Positions 17,942 through 26,217 of a DNA stretch of 64,000 nt are shown here, piece after piece. Position 1 is the first letter of the stretch. Every line of letters begins with the position of its first letter. Source of the DNA: Chryseobacterium binzhouense. Its GTDB lineage: Bacteria > Bacteroidota > Bacteroidia > Flavobacteriales > Weeksellaceae. The stretch covers positions 248,001-312,000 of the forward strand of contig NZ_VKOG01000004.1 of the NCBI RefSeq assembly GCF_007474545.1, written 5' to 3'. The notes under the pieces are model-generated. The model was not told where the DNA came from. It was given only the letters and a program-made list of their open reading frames with translations, and searched no databases. A program made the position numbers and the translations under genes.

Positions 17942-17977
17942 AAAATGCAAATTTGCACAACTGCAGATTTGCATTTT
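17942..17977 (+). terminator. Terminator downstream of pyrC
   Basis: AAAATGCAAATTTGCA and TGCAGATTTGCATTTT pair at 15 of 16 positions around a short loop and are followed by a T-rich run. Confidence 0.8.
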
Positions 17978-18035
17978 TTATTCTGATCTCCCGAAGATTA
18001 AGCTGAAAAACCTGTTCATTATGCAAGAAAAAATA

Positions 18036-18932
18036 TCAATTAAATGACTGCCGAAATTCCAGTGGTGACATACTTGTTTTCTTTTTGAAAAGTGTAGAAA
18101 AAGACTGTGAATGCTCGAATCCCAGTTCATAAGCAATCTCACTTATTGATAATTCAGTCGTAGAAAGTTTCTCTTTTGCCTTACCGATAAGCTTTTCGTG
18201 AATATGTTGCTGCGTGTTTTGTCCGGTGTGAACCCGCAAAAAGTCACTCAGATAATTAGGAGAAATATTCATTGCTTCGGCAATCTGATGAACAGTCAGC
18301 AAACCTTTTTGAGCCGACTCTTGAGCAAAATAATTATTCAGAAACGTCTCAAACTTCGCCAAAATCTGATGATTTCCGCTTTTTCGGGTAATAAATTGTC
18401 TCTCATAAAACCGCTTTGAGTAATTTAGCAGCAACTCTATCTGTGACAGAATAATTTCCTGCGTATGCTGGTCGATACGTTCACATTCCTTATCAATTTT
18501 ATTCAGAATTTCCAACAAATTATTTTCTTCATCTTCAGACAGATGCAACGCTTCATTCACAGCATAAGAGAAAAACCCGTAAGATAAAACCGTTTTTGCC
18601 AAAGAATGTTTCAACAGAAAATCCTCGTGAAAAATCAAAAGATAACCTGTATTTTCACAATCCATCGTCTTTAAATCCAGATATTGTACCTGATTCGGCG
18701 CCGTAAAACTCAAAACTCCTTTGTCATAATCGTAATGTTGCTGTCCGTATTTTATTTTTCCGGTCGCATTCCGTTTTAAGGCAACACAATAATAATGGCT
18801 TACAAATCCTTTCCACACATCATCTTCAATGAAAACACTTTCCGAAAGATTGATGACACTTACCATCGGATGTTTCGGTTCGGGAAGTGATAATAACCGA
18901 TGAAACTGTGAAATAGATTTTATGGTGTTCAT
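18036..18932 (-). CDS. AraC-family transcriptional regulator
   Basis: The 298-residue protein has an N-terminal sensing region of the cupin type and a C-terminal AraC DNA-binding domain (about 195-298): QIAEAMNISPNYLSDFLRVHTG as the first helix-turn-helix and ISEIAYELGFEHSQSFSTLF with the PLEFR ending as the second. It is a close paralogue of the regulator at 20422, with matching blocks such as RFYERQFITRKS(x)NHQIL and STTELS(I/V)SEIAYELGFEHS. It likely controls the neighbouring oxidoreductases; the effector is unknown. Confidence 0.9.
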   Translation of the reverse strand: MNTIKSISQFHRLLSLPEPKHPMVSVINLSESVFIEDDVWKGFVSHYYCVALKRNATGKIKYGQQHYDYDKGVLSFTAPNQVQYLDLKTMDCENTGYLLIFHEDFLLKHSLAKTVLSYGFFSYAVNEALHLSEDEENNLLEILNKIDKECERIDQHTQEIILSQIELLLNYSKRFYERQFITRKSGNHQILAKFETFLNNYFAQESAQKGLLTVHQIAEAMNISPNYLSDFLRVHTGQNTQQHIHEKLIGKAKEKLSTTELSISEIAYELGFEHSQSFSTLFKKKTSMSPLEFRQSFN

Positions 18933-18980
18933 ATTTTGAAATTCTATATAATAAAGGTAATAATTATTTGACTCCGTCGA

Positions 18981-19082
18981 ACCACTTTGTTAGGTTTGGG
19001 CAACTTAATCCGTCTTCCACTCCCGCTTTTTCACTCCACTTTGTTTCGCAAAAAGAGCTACGTTCAAACCTAACGAAGTGGT
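18981..19082. repeat. 102-bp element with 18-bp inverted ends
   Basis: Left end ACCACTTTGTTAGGTTTG and right end CAAACCTAACGAAGTGGT are inverted copies with one mismatch. The interior (about 18995-19067) aligns, in opposite orientation, with 57026-57100: blocks TTTGGGCA, CTTCC, CTCCCGCTTTTT and GCAAAAAGAGCT are shared. It looks like a non-autonomous palindromic (REP/MITE-like) repeat. Confidence 0.75.
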
Positions 19083-19148
19083 TCATCATTCCAAATAAAA
19101 AAATAAAAAAGATGAGATAAGCCAGGGCGCAATCGTATTGCGTTTTAA

Positions 19149-19303
19149 TTTAACCACAAAATGCACAAAAGATATTGCAAAATATTGTTTAGATAATCAA
19201 AGCTCTCAAAAAAATCAAAGATTTAAAAACTTATGTGTTCTTTTATCGGTCTAACAAGAAACTTTAAAAACATCCAAAAACTTTTGTACCTTTTGTGGTT
19301 AAA
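19149..19303. repeat. 155-bp element with 23-bp inverted ends
   Basis: The left end (19149-19171, core TTTAACCACAAAA) and the right end (19281-19303, core TTTTGTGGTTAAA) are inverted copies matching at 21 of 23 positions. The interior is AT-rich with no ORF. Unrelated in sequence to the element at 18981-19082. Confidence 0.75.
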
Positions 19304-19330
19304 TAAAATTCGTGCATTCGTGGCAAAAAA

Positions 19331-20332
19331 TCAATAATCCAAAAGTCCCATCCCAAACTCATCGTAAGTCGCTCCTGTGTCCGTTCCTAAAGGTACAATA
19401 CTTTCCAAGTTTTGTAAATCAGATTCATTCAATTGGATATTTGTCGCTTCAATATTCTGTTCAAGATATTTTCTGCGTTTCGTTCCCGGAATCGGAATAA
19501 TTCCTTTGCTGATAATCCACGCCAAAGCCAATTGTGAAGATGTAATATCTTTTTCTTTCGCCATAATTTCAATCGCTTTTACTAGTTCAATATTTTTATA
19601 AAAATGTGCCTCCTGAAAACGAGGAATTCCTCGTCGGAAATCATTTTCCGGCAAATCGTCAATGGTTTTAATGTTTCCGGATAAAAATCCTCTTCCTAAA
19701 GGAGAATACGCCACAAAGCCAATTCCCAAATCATTCAGAGTTTTAATTACCCCTTTTTCTTCAACTGTTCTTTCAAATAAAGAATATTCACTTTGTACTG
19801 CGGAAATCGGATGAACAGCGTTTGCTCTTCTCACGGTTTCCGAACCAACTTCCGACAAACCAATATAACCGATTTTCCCTTCCTTTACCAAATCGCTCAT
19901 CGCTCCAACGGTCTCTTCAATCGGAACATTTTTATCGAGACGATGCATATAATAAAGGTCGATGTAATCGGTTTTCAGATTTTTCAAAGAACGTTCAACC
20001 GATTTTTTTACATAATCTTTTTGACCGTTGATTTTCCAGGTGACTTGTTCATTGTCATCAATTTCCCATCCGAATTTCGTCGCAATAATGTATTGGTCAC
20101 GATTTCCTTCGATGGCCTTTGCAATCAGCTGTTCATTTTTAAAAGGACCGTACAAATCAGCCGTGTCGAGAAAATTTCCGCCCAATTCCAAAGAACGGTG
20201 AATGGTTGCAATTGATTCTTTCTCATCAGATTTTCCATACATATCAGCATCGCCAAAACCTGTCATTCCCATACATCCCAAACCGATATTCGGGATAATT
20301 AATCCTTGGTTTCCTAATTTTACTTTTTTCAT
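19331..20332 (-). CDS. Aldo/keto reductase
   Basis: The 333-residue NADPH-dependent reductase has the AKR barrel signatures: GLGCMGMTGFGDADMYGKSDE, NFLDTADLYGPFKNEQL with the catalytic Asp/Tyr, IIATKFGWE with the Lys, and IDLYYMHRLDKNVPIEET with the His. The C-terminal IIPIPGTKRRKYLEQN binds the cofactor phosphate. It resembles the IolS/Tas subgroup acting on aldehydes or sugars; substrate unknown. It is read in the same direction as the SDR and AraC genes upstream, which suggests a detoxification cluster. Confidence 0.93.
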   Translation of the reverse strand: MKKVKLGNQGLIIPNIGLGCMGMTGFGDADMYGKSDEKESIATIHRSLELGGNFLDTADLYGPFKNEQLIAKAIEGNRDQYIIATKFGWEIDDNEQVTWKINGQKDYVKKSVERSLKNLKTDYIDLYYMHRLDKNVPIEETVGAMSDLVKEGKIGYIGLSEVGSETVRRANAVHPISAVQSEYSLFERTVEEKGVIKTLNDLGIGFVAYSPLGRGFLSGNIKTIDDLPENDFRRGIPRFQEAHFYKNIELVKAIEIMAKEKDITSSQLALAWIISKGIIPIPGTKRRKYLEQNIEATNIQLNESDLQNLESIVPLGTDTGATYDEFGMGLLDY

Positions 20333-20421
20333 TTATCTTGATTTTTAATAAGACAAAGTTGATGAGAAATCTAAAATCGGATGTATGCAAAATGACGAAT
20401 GTTGTATGAGAATTACTGATG

Positions 20422-21336
20422 TCAGTTAAACGACTTCCGAAACTCCAAAGGTGAAATATCTGTTTTAGCTTTAAATAATTTGCTGAAAGACTGCGAATGC
20501 TCAAATCCCAATTCATAAGCAATCTCGCTCACTGAAAGTTCAGTCGTGGAAAGCTTTACTTTTGCTTTTTCAATCAGTTTTTCGTGAATGTGTTGCTGCG
20601 TCGTTTGCCCCGTCAAAGACTTCAAAAGACTTCCTAAATAATTAGTGGAAATATTTAGTGATTCAGCAATATAATTGGCGGTTGGCAAACCTTTGTTGAT
20701 GACTTTATTATTGAAATAATCTTCCAGAATATTTTCCAATTTATCCAAAATCTGGTGATTGCTCTTTTTTCTGGTGATGAATTGTCTTTGATAAAACCGT
20801 TCGCAGTAATTCAAAATCACTTCAATTTGGGAAATGATGATATTCTGAGTGAATTCATCAATTCCAGATTGGTATTCTCTTTCAATGCCTTTAAAAAGAC
20901 CGATTAAAGTTTCCTCTTCTTTTTCGGAAAGAAACAAAGCTTCATTCACATCGTAACCGAAGAATTTATAATTGTGAATGGTCTTTGCCAAAGGGGTATT
21001 CCAAATGAAATCTGGATGAAAAGCCAAAAGAAATCCCGAAGGTTTTGTGTCGTACTTGTCAATAATCATCCTAACCAATTGTCTGGGCGCAATGAAGCAC
21101 ATTAGACCGCCATCGAAATCATACTGGCTCTGTCCGTAATGCAACTTACCTTGCAGATTCCGCTTGAATCCCATAAAATACAACTCCTGAACCCAGCTGA
21201 TTTCAGGCTCATCAATTTGATATTCTACCTGGCTGTAATCCACCAGACTAACCAGCGGATGCTGAGGCTGAGACAATCCGCAAATCCTGTGAAATTCAGC
21301 AACGGTATCTATAGTGTATAATTTTCTGTTAGTCAT
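20422..21336 (-). CDS. AraC-family transcriptional regulator (paralogue of 18036)
   Basis: About 304 residues from the ATG at 21336; the frame is open to a TTG at 21357 but that adds an unlikely extension. The C-terminal AraC domain shows NYIAESLNISTNYLGSLLKSL and VSEIAYELGFEHSQSFSKLF followed by ISPLEFRKSFN. The N-terminal half aligns with the protein at 18036 through shared phrases (FHRxxxLxxPxHPxVS, GKxxYGQxxYD). The gene lies between the aldo/keto reductase and the SDR and probably regulates one or both. Confidence 0.9.
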   Translation of the reverse strand: MTNRKLYTIDTVAEFHRICGLSQPQHPLVSLVDYSQVEYQIDEPEISWVQELYFMGFKRNLQGKLHYGQSQYDFDGGLMCFIAPRQLVRMIIDKYDTKPSGFLLAFHPDFIWNTPLAKTIHNYKFFGYDVNEALFLSEKEEETLIGLFKGIEREYQSGIDEFTQNIIISQIEVILNYCERFYQRQFITRKKSNHQILDKLENILEDYFNNKVINKGLPTANYIAESLNISTNYLGSLLKSLTGQTTQQHIHEKLIEKAKVKLSTTELSVSEIAYELGFEHSQSFSKLFKAKTDISPLEFRKSFN

Positions 21337-21384
21337 AACCTGAAGAATTAAAGGCAACAGTCCGTCAACTGCTGCCTTACAAAA

Positions 21385-22224
21385 TTAATAATCTGTTGAA
21401 ATACTTAATGTTTTGAAATCAGAAATTTCATTCTGAAGTGTGCTTAATTTATTGTTTGCCATTTGAAAAGCATCGGAACCTAAAACTAAATGAACCGGCG
21501 GATTTTCCATTGCTGCTAATTCTACAAGCGCCACCGCTGCTTTTTCCGGGTCGCCGGGCTGATTGCCATTGATGTCCTGCTCGTGTGCTTTTTGGATTTG
21601 TCTTGTCATCGTATACGCATCAATTTCATTTTCAGGAGTGCGAAGTGAACCTCCGGTAAGAAATTCAGTTCTGAAATATCCGGGATAAACCACCGTAGCA
21701 TTCACGCCAAATTCTTTCGCCTCAGCAGCCAAACCTTCCGTGAAGCCTACGACTGCAAACTTGGTTGCGCAATAGATTCCCCAACCAGGAAAATCTCCGG
21801 TCAATCCGCCAATGGATGCAATGTTGATAACAAGACCGCTTTTCTGTGCTCTAAGATATGGCATTGATTTTCTGATAACATTAAGAGAACCAAAGACATT
21901 GGTATCGAAATTCTGGCGGCTTTCTTTGTCGGTCAGCTCCTCCAAAGTTCCCAATTGTCCGTAACCGGCATTATTCACAATTACATCTAACTTCCCGAAT
22001 TTCTCAACTGTTTTAGAAATCGCTTCTGAAACAGAATTTTCATTCACCAGATCCACTTCCAGTGGAAGAAATTCAGAATTTTCTGCGCTGATGACTTTCT
22101 GTAATTCTGAAATATTTCTTGAAGTTGCCGCAACGAAATAACCTTCAGCTATTAATTTTTTTACTAATGTTAGTCCTAAACCTTTTGAAGCGCCTGTTAC
22201 AAACCATACTTTTTTTGTACTCAT
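21385..22224 (-). CDS. Short-chain dehydrogenase/reductase
   Basis: The 279-residue SDR has the cofactor motif VTGASKGLGL, the NNAGYGQLG motif, catalytic Ser in INIASIGGLTG and the YxxxK pair in YCATKFAVVGF. This is a classical SDR of the kind often annotated as oxidoreductase acting on small ketones or aldehydes. It precedes the AraC regulator and aldo/keto reductase on the same strand. The segment ACAAAGTTGATGA occurs just upstream of both this gene and the aldo/keto reductase gene, a possible shared control site. Confidence 0.92.
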   Translation of the reverse strand: MSTKKVWFVTGASKGLGLTLVKKLIAEGYFVAATSRNISELQKVISAENSEFLPLEVDLVNENSVSEAISKTVEKFGKLDVIVNNAGYGQLGTLEELTDKESRQNFDTNVFGSLNVIRKSMPYLRAQKSGLVINIASIGGLTGDFPGWGIYCATKFAVVGFTEGLAAEAKEFGVNATVVYPGYFRTEFLTGGSLRTPENEIDAYTMTRQIQKAHEQDINGNQPGDPEKAAVALVELAAMENPPVHLVLGSDAFQMANNKLSTLQNEISDFKTLSISTDY

Positions 22225-22438
22225 TTTGATTGTTTTTAATGGGGTTAATTATTTACAGTACAAAGTTGATGATTGATAAACAGAACAATGTGACCAAATC
22301 AAAGATTATTGTAGCCAAAACCAATAATCTAATAATTTGAAATCTGAAAATATTAAAAGATTGTTGAATTATTTTTTTTAAATTTCTGGTTTTAGCCTAA
22401 GTTTCAATTAGAAACAATCATATAAAGCCAGAAAAAGA

Positions 22439-23122
22439 TTATTTCTCTGAAAACCGGAAGCCGATTCCATGAATGTTTTCTATTCTTATATTTTCTTCAA
22501 AAGAAAAAATCTTTCGCAGTCTGGAAATAAAAACATCTAAACTCCGTCCCATGAAATAATCGTCATCTCCCCAGATTGCTTTCAGTATTTCCTGTCTTTT
22601 CAGAACCGTATTTTTATTTTTAATAAAAAAAAGTAATAATTCTGATTCTCTCTGAGTAAGAGAAACCATTTTGCCTGATTGATCTTTTAAAGTATAATTT
22701 TGAGGATCAAAAGAAAAATTGCCTACTCCGTAATTTAGAGAGACGGGTTGTGTCTTTTTTGATCTTTTCAGAAAAATTTCAATTTTGAGAATGAGTTCTT
22801 CAATACTGAAAGGTTTTACCAGATAATCATCGGCTCCAAGCCTTAGACCTTTAATCCGATCTTCCTTTAAAGATTTGGCAGAAATAAAAATAATAGGAAT
22901 TTCAGAATCTGCATTTCTGATGTGTTCTGCAAGTTCAAAACCGTCCATTCCGGGCATCGTGATATCCAGAAGACAAATATCAAAATCGTAATTGCGAAAG
23001 GCTTCCAATGCAGTTTTTCCGTCCGCACAATAGTGAATGTCATAATGATTTTCCAGACTGTCCTGAATCAGAAATGCAATCGTCTGATCATCTTCGGCAT
23101 ATAAAATTTTAGATTTCTCCAT
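22439..23122 (-). CDS. OmpR-family response regulator
   Basis: The 227-residue protein has a receiver domain with the acidic pair AEDD (residues 9-12), the phospho-acceptor Asp53 in LLDITMPGMDGFE and the Lys in DDYLVKPF, then a winged-helix DNA-binding domain (about 130-227: LTQRESELLLFFIKN, GRSLDVFISRLRK, IENIHGIGFRF). It follows its kinase by 5 bases. Target genes are unknown; the divergent DUF1573 gene at 24546 is one candidate. Confidence 0.94.
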   Translation of the reverse strand: MEKSKILYAEDDQTIAFLIQDSLENHYDIHYCADGKTALEAFRNYDFDICLLDITMPGMDGFELAEHIRNADSEIPIIFISAKSLKEDRIKGLRLGADDYLVKPFSIEELILKIEIFLKRSKKTQPVSLNYGVGNFSFDPQNYTLKDQSGKMVSLTQRESELLLFFIKNKNTVLKRQEILKAIWGDDDYFMGRSLDVFISRLRKIFSFEENIRIENIHGIGFRFSEK

Positions 23123-23127
23123 ATCTG

Positions 23128-24381
23128 TTAATTTTGAAAGGGAATAAAGATCATAATAGTAATACCCTGATCTGGATTATTCTCAACCGAGATTTTCCAC
23201 CGGTGCTGCTGTACAATTTTTTTCACGTAAAATAATCCAAGCCCAAACCCACTGACTTCATCAGATTTTCTGGTATTTATTCTGTAAAACTGATCAAAAA
23301 CAGATGAAATATTTTTATCCGGAATTCCTATTCCGTTGTCTTTGAATTTTAAATAAAATCCTTTTGAATCTTTGGTTTCAGAAATTTCAATATGAGGTTT
23401 TCTGTCACAGTATTTTATTGAATTATCTATGATATTATGCACCACATTGCTGAAATGGAATTCGTCTGCCAGTATAGTTGTTTCATTTTCAATTTTTATA
23501 TCAATCCTTACGTTTTCATTTTTTTGACTGATCTGTTGTTTAATATCATTCAGAAAAGATGAAATATTTATTTCCTGAAGATTTAATTTTAGTCCGGAAG
23601 CATCATTTTTAGCAATATTCAAAATTTTTTCGATATGATGATTCAGCTTATTTCCCTGATTGGCAATGATGGCTGTATAAGTCTTTAATTTTTGGCTGCT
23701 TTGAATTGTTTCCTGCTTACCCAAAGCTTCTGCTGCCAAAAGAATAGATGACAATGGCGTCTTGAACTCATGAGTCATATTGTTGATAAAATCACGTTGA
23801 AGTTCGGAGAATTTTTTCTGCTGAATAATGGTGTAAATAGAATACACATAAACAAAAAGTATCACAATGAGAGCAATCGTCAATACATACCAGAATTTCA
23901 GTGAGCTTACAAGATAAGTTGTTTTATCAGGAAACCGTATTGAAAAATAATATACCAGATTTTCATGTTTCGGAAAGCTGATCATCTTTCTTTCCGGCTC
24001 CTGATCTTTAGTTGAGATATATCTTCCGTACACCATGCGATCACTGTGGCAGTTGTAAACCGCATAAACATAATCTGTGTTGATCTGAAATCTGGTAAAT
24101 TCCGTTTTTAAATAATGCTCCAGAATTGTAGGGTCAAATTCGTTGTTAATATCTACTACATAATAGTCATTTGCTATATTCTGTACCGGGTTTTCCGTAA
24201 ACGACGCTTTGGAGCCGTAGAGTTTTTTTACAACTTCCAACAATGCAATATTAACTTTCTGATTAAACTTTTTATCCTCCAGATGATAGGCTTGTCTCGT
24301 CCACAAAAGCTGGGCAATCAAAATTCCGATAATCGCCACAAAACCTAAACTGATAATGATATTAAGTTTTTTTATTTCCAT
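23128..24381 (-). CDS. Sensor histidine kinase
   Basis: About 417 residues from the ATG at 24381 (the frame extends to a TTG at 24393). Two membrane helices (about 5-25 and 160-185) flank a periplasmic sensor region. The HisKA motif is FINNMTHEFKTPLSSIL, followed by the ATPase boxes VVHNIIDNSIKYCD (N), FKDNGIGIPD (G1) and GFGLGLFYVKKI (G2). It pairs with the OmpR-type regulator downstream. The layout resembles the two-component pair often linked to envelope stress in Flavobacteriia; the signal is unknown. Confidence 0.94.
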   Translation of the reverse strand: MEIKKLNIIISLGFVAIIGILIAQLLWTRQAYHLEDKKFNQKVNIALLEVVKKLYGSKASFTENPVQNIANDYYVVDINNEFDPTILEHYLKTEFTRFQINTDYVYAVYNCHSDRMVYGRYISTKDQEPERKMISFPKHENLVYYFSIRFPDKTTYLVSSLKFWYVLTIALIVILFVYVYSIYTIIQQKKFSELQRDFINNMTHEFKTPLSSILLAAEALGKQETIQSSQKLKTYTAIIANQGNKLNHHIEKILNIAKNDASGLKLNLQEINISSFLNDIKQQISQKNENVRIDIKIENETTILADEFHFSNVVHNIIDNSIKYCDRKPHIEISETKDSKGFYLKFKDNGIGIPDKNISSVFDQFYRINTRKSDEVSGFGLGLFYVKKIVQQHRWKISVENNPDQGITIMIFIPFQN

Positions 24382-24484
24382 ATTATGAAACAATATTATT
24401 TAAAAAAACAATGAGAAATACAGCATTAACAACTTATTAACAAACATTAGAGAGCAATTAACAAAATTAATCCTTTATGAGATA

Positions 24485-24492
24485 TACATTTG
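24485..24492 (+). promoter_or_regulatory. -7 promoter element for the DUF1573 gene
   Basis: TACATTTG fits TAnnTTTG; the leader to the ATG at 24546 would be about 47 bases. Confidence 0.6.
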
Positions 24493-24545
24493 TCATATCA
24501 AAATAAAATATTTAGAATAATTATTAATTTAAAAATCGAAATACT

Positions 24546-24962
24546 ATGAAAAAATTTACCATTTCTGCGCTTTTGGCGGCTTTAGCATTTTCACCTATTT
24601 ATGCTAATGTATTTCCTGTTGAGAGCTCTTCTGTTATTAAAGTTATAGCTGATGCCATTAAATGGAAAGCAGAGACTATTGATGTGGGAAATATTCCGCA
24701 GGGAAAACCAAAACTGATCAGATTTGAATTTACCAATACTTCCGGAAAGCCAATTATGATAGAAAATGTTGCGCCATCTTGCGGCTGCACAACTGCCGAT
24801 TATACCAAAACAGAAATTAAACCCGGCAAAAAAGGCTTTGTAGAAGCAAGTTATAATGCTGCAAATCCGGGAGCTTTTACCAAAACCGTCAATGTAACTA
24901 CAAGTGACAGCAAAACACCTAAAACACTTACATTCAAAGGAGTTGTAATTGCTGATAAATAA
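24546..24962 (+). CDS. DUF1573 secreted protein
   Basis: The 138-residue protein has a signal peptide (about 1-20) and one DUF1573 domain: IDVGNIPQGKPKLIRFEFTN, APSCGCTTADYTKTEIKPGK and a final beta strand. The CGC pair with the preceding proline is the family hallmark. DUF1573 domains have an ASPM-SPD-2-Hydin-like immunoglobulin fold and are very frequent in Bacteroidota; function unknown. Single gene with its own promoter and terminator, divergent from the two-component system. Confidence 0.9.
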   Translation: MKKFTISALLAALAFSPIYANVFPVESSSVIKVIADAIKWKAETIDVGNIPQGKPKLIRFEFTNTSGKPIMIENVAPSCGCTTADYTKTEIKPGKKGFVEASYNAANPGAFTKTVNVTTSDSKTPKTLTFKGVVIADK

Positions 24963-24986
24963 CATCAATTTAGTTTTATAGTTGTA

Positions 24987-25016
24987 AAAAGTCTGATAAC
25001 TATTTATCAGGCTTTT
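24987..25016 (+). terminator. Terminator after the DUF1573 gene
   Basis: AAAAGTCTGATAA and TTATCAGGCTTTT form a 13-bp stem with one G-T wobble and a 4-base loop. Confidence 0.8.
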
Positions 25017-25128
25017 ATGTTTTTCAGGGTTAATATCTTGAGCATAGCTTTTCCGAACCGCTAAAAGAAATTTTTATACTAAATTTACAAAACACACATT
25101 ATCTGATTATCGTTAAAATATTCAAAAT

Positions 25129-26010
25129 ATGAATTTGTACACACAACCTATGCTGCGTGAAGGCGCATTACAAGATAAAGTTGCCATTGTTACAGGAGGC
25201 GGAAGCGGACTTGGCAAAGCAATGACCAAATACTTTCTTGAACTGGGCGCAAAAGTAGTTATCACATCCAGAAATCTGGAAAAATTACAAATTACCGCCA
25301 AAGAGCTTGAAGAACAAACCGGAGGAAGAGTACTTTGCGTAGCATGCGATGTACGAAACTGGGATGAAGTAGAAGCCATGAAAGAGGCTGCTTTAAAGGA
25401 ATTCGGAAAAATTGACATTCTTCTGAATAATGCTGCCGGAAATTTTATTTCACCAACAGAAAGATTAACGCATTCTGCCTTTGATTCTATTTTGGATATT
25501 GTATTGAAAGGAACCAAAAACTGTACGCTTTCCATTGGAAAACATTGGATTGATTCTAAAACTCCAGGAACAGTATTGAATATTGTCACAACTTACGCTT
25601 GGACGGGTTCAGCATACGTTGTTCCGTCTGCTTGTGCAAAAGCCGGAGTTTTGGCAATGACAAGATCTTTAGCTGTTGAATGGGCAAAATACGGAATCCG
25701 TTTCAATGCTATTGCGCCCGGTCCTTTTCCTACAAAAGGAGCATGGGACCGACTGCTTCCGGGAGATTTGCAGGAGAAATTTGATATGAGAAAAAAAGTG
25801 CCGCTGAGAAGAGTCGGTGAACATCAGGAACTGGCAAATCTTGCCGCTTATCTGGTTTCTGACTATTCTGCTTATATGAATGGCGAAGTAGTAACCATTG
25901 ACGGTGGAGAATGGCTTCAGGGTGCAGGAGAATTTAACATGCTGGAAGATATTCCGCAGGAAATGTGGGATGCGCTGGAAGCAATGATTAAAGCAAAAAA
26001 ATCGAATTAA
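25129..26010 (+). CDS. 2,4-dienoyl-CoA reductase-like SDR
   Basis: The 293-residue protein has the cofactor loop VTGGGSGLGKAM, NNAAGNFISPTERL and the C-terminal GEVVTIDGGEWL. At the usual SDR YxxxK position it reads VVPSACAKAG, with Ser in place of Tyr; this VPSAxAKAG form is the hallmark of the 2,4-dienoyl-CoA reductase branch, not a defect. Such enzymes reduce dienoyl-CoA in the breakdown of unsaturated fatty acids with NADPH. Single gene with a terminator downstream; no beta-oxidation partner lies nearby. Confidence 0.88.
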   Translation: MNLYTQPMLREGALQDKVAIVTGGGSGLGKAMTKYFLELGAKVVITSRNLEKLQITAKELEEQTGGRVLCVACDVRNWDEVEAMKEAALKEFGKIDILLNNAAGNFISPTERLTHSAFDSILDIVLKGTKNCTLSIGKHWIDSKTPGTVLNIVTTYAWTGSAYVVPSACAKAGVLAMTRSLAVEWAKYGIRFNAIAPGPFPTKGAWDRLLPGDLQEKFDMRKKVPLRRVGEHQELANLAAYLVSDYSAYMNGEVVTIDGGEWLQGAGEFNMLEDIPQEMWDALEAMIKAKKSN

Positions 26011-26039
26011 CTATAATTTCTAACTTTATTAATACCATT

Positions 26040-26069
26040 AAACTCTTTTAAAAATTTTTAAAAGAGTTT
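26040..26069 (+). terminator. Terminator between the SDR and the DUF2589 operon
   Basis: AAACTCTTTTA and TAAAAGAGTTT pair perfectly over 11 bp with an 8-base loop and are followed by TTTTA, separating the SDR from the operon that follows. Confidence 0.82.
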
Positions 26070-26174
26070 TTTATTAGTTACCACTAACATTTACTTAACA
26101 ATACATTTTCCGTTAGGGAAAAACACCCTTTCAATTTCGGTGATTTACCTGCAATGTTTTCTTTTTTAGCGAGA

Positions 26175-26182
26175 TACATTTG
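26175..26182 (+). promoter_or_regulatory. -7 promoter element for the DUF2589/subtilase operon
   Basis: TACATTTG fits TAnnTTTG; expected start of transcription near 26189 gives a leader of about 29 bases before the ATG at 26218. Confidence 0.65.
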
Positions 26183-26217
26183 TACTACAAATTAGTATTA
26201 ACCAAAACAAAATCAAA

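Larger units (their letters stand above)
18933..19330. other. Gene-free stretch of 398 bases with two palindromic elements
   Basis: No ORF. It is almost filled by two unrelated elements bounded by long inverted repeats (18981-19082 and 19149-19303), listed separately. Near 18953-18960 the reverse strand reads TACCTTTA, a near match to the -7 consensus for the AraC gene. Confidence 0.7.

Noticed and set aside
24591-24968. Cysteine-rich ORF opposite the DUF1573 gene
   Set aside because: Covers a well-supported gene with promoter and terminator on the other strand; sequence has no protein-like pattern.
25129-26010. SDR thought inactive because the catalytic Tyr of YxxxK is missing
   Set aside because: The VPSAxAKAG form is characteristic of the 2,4-dienoyl-CoA reductase branch, which uses other residues.
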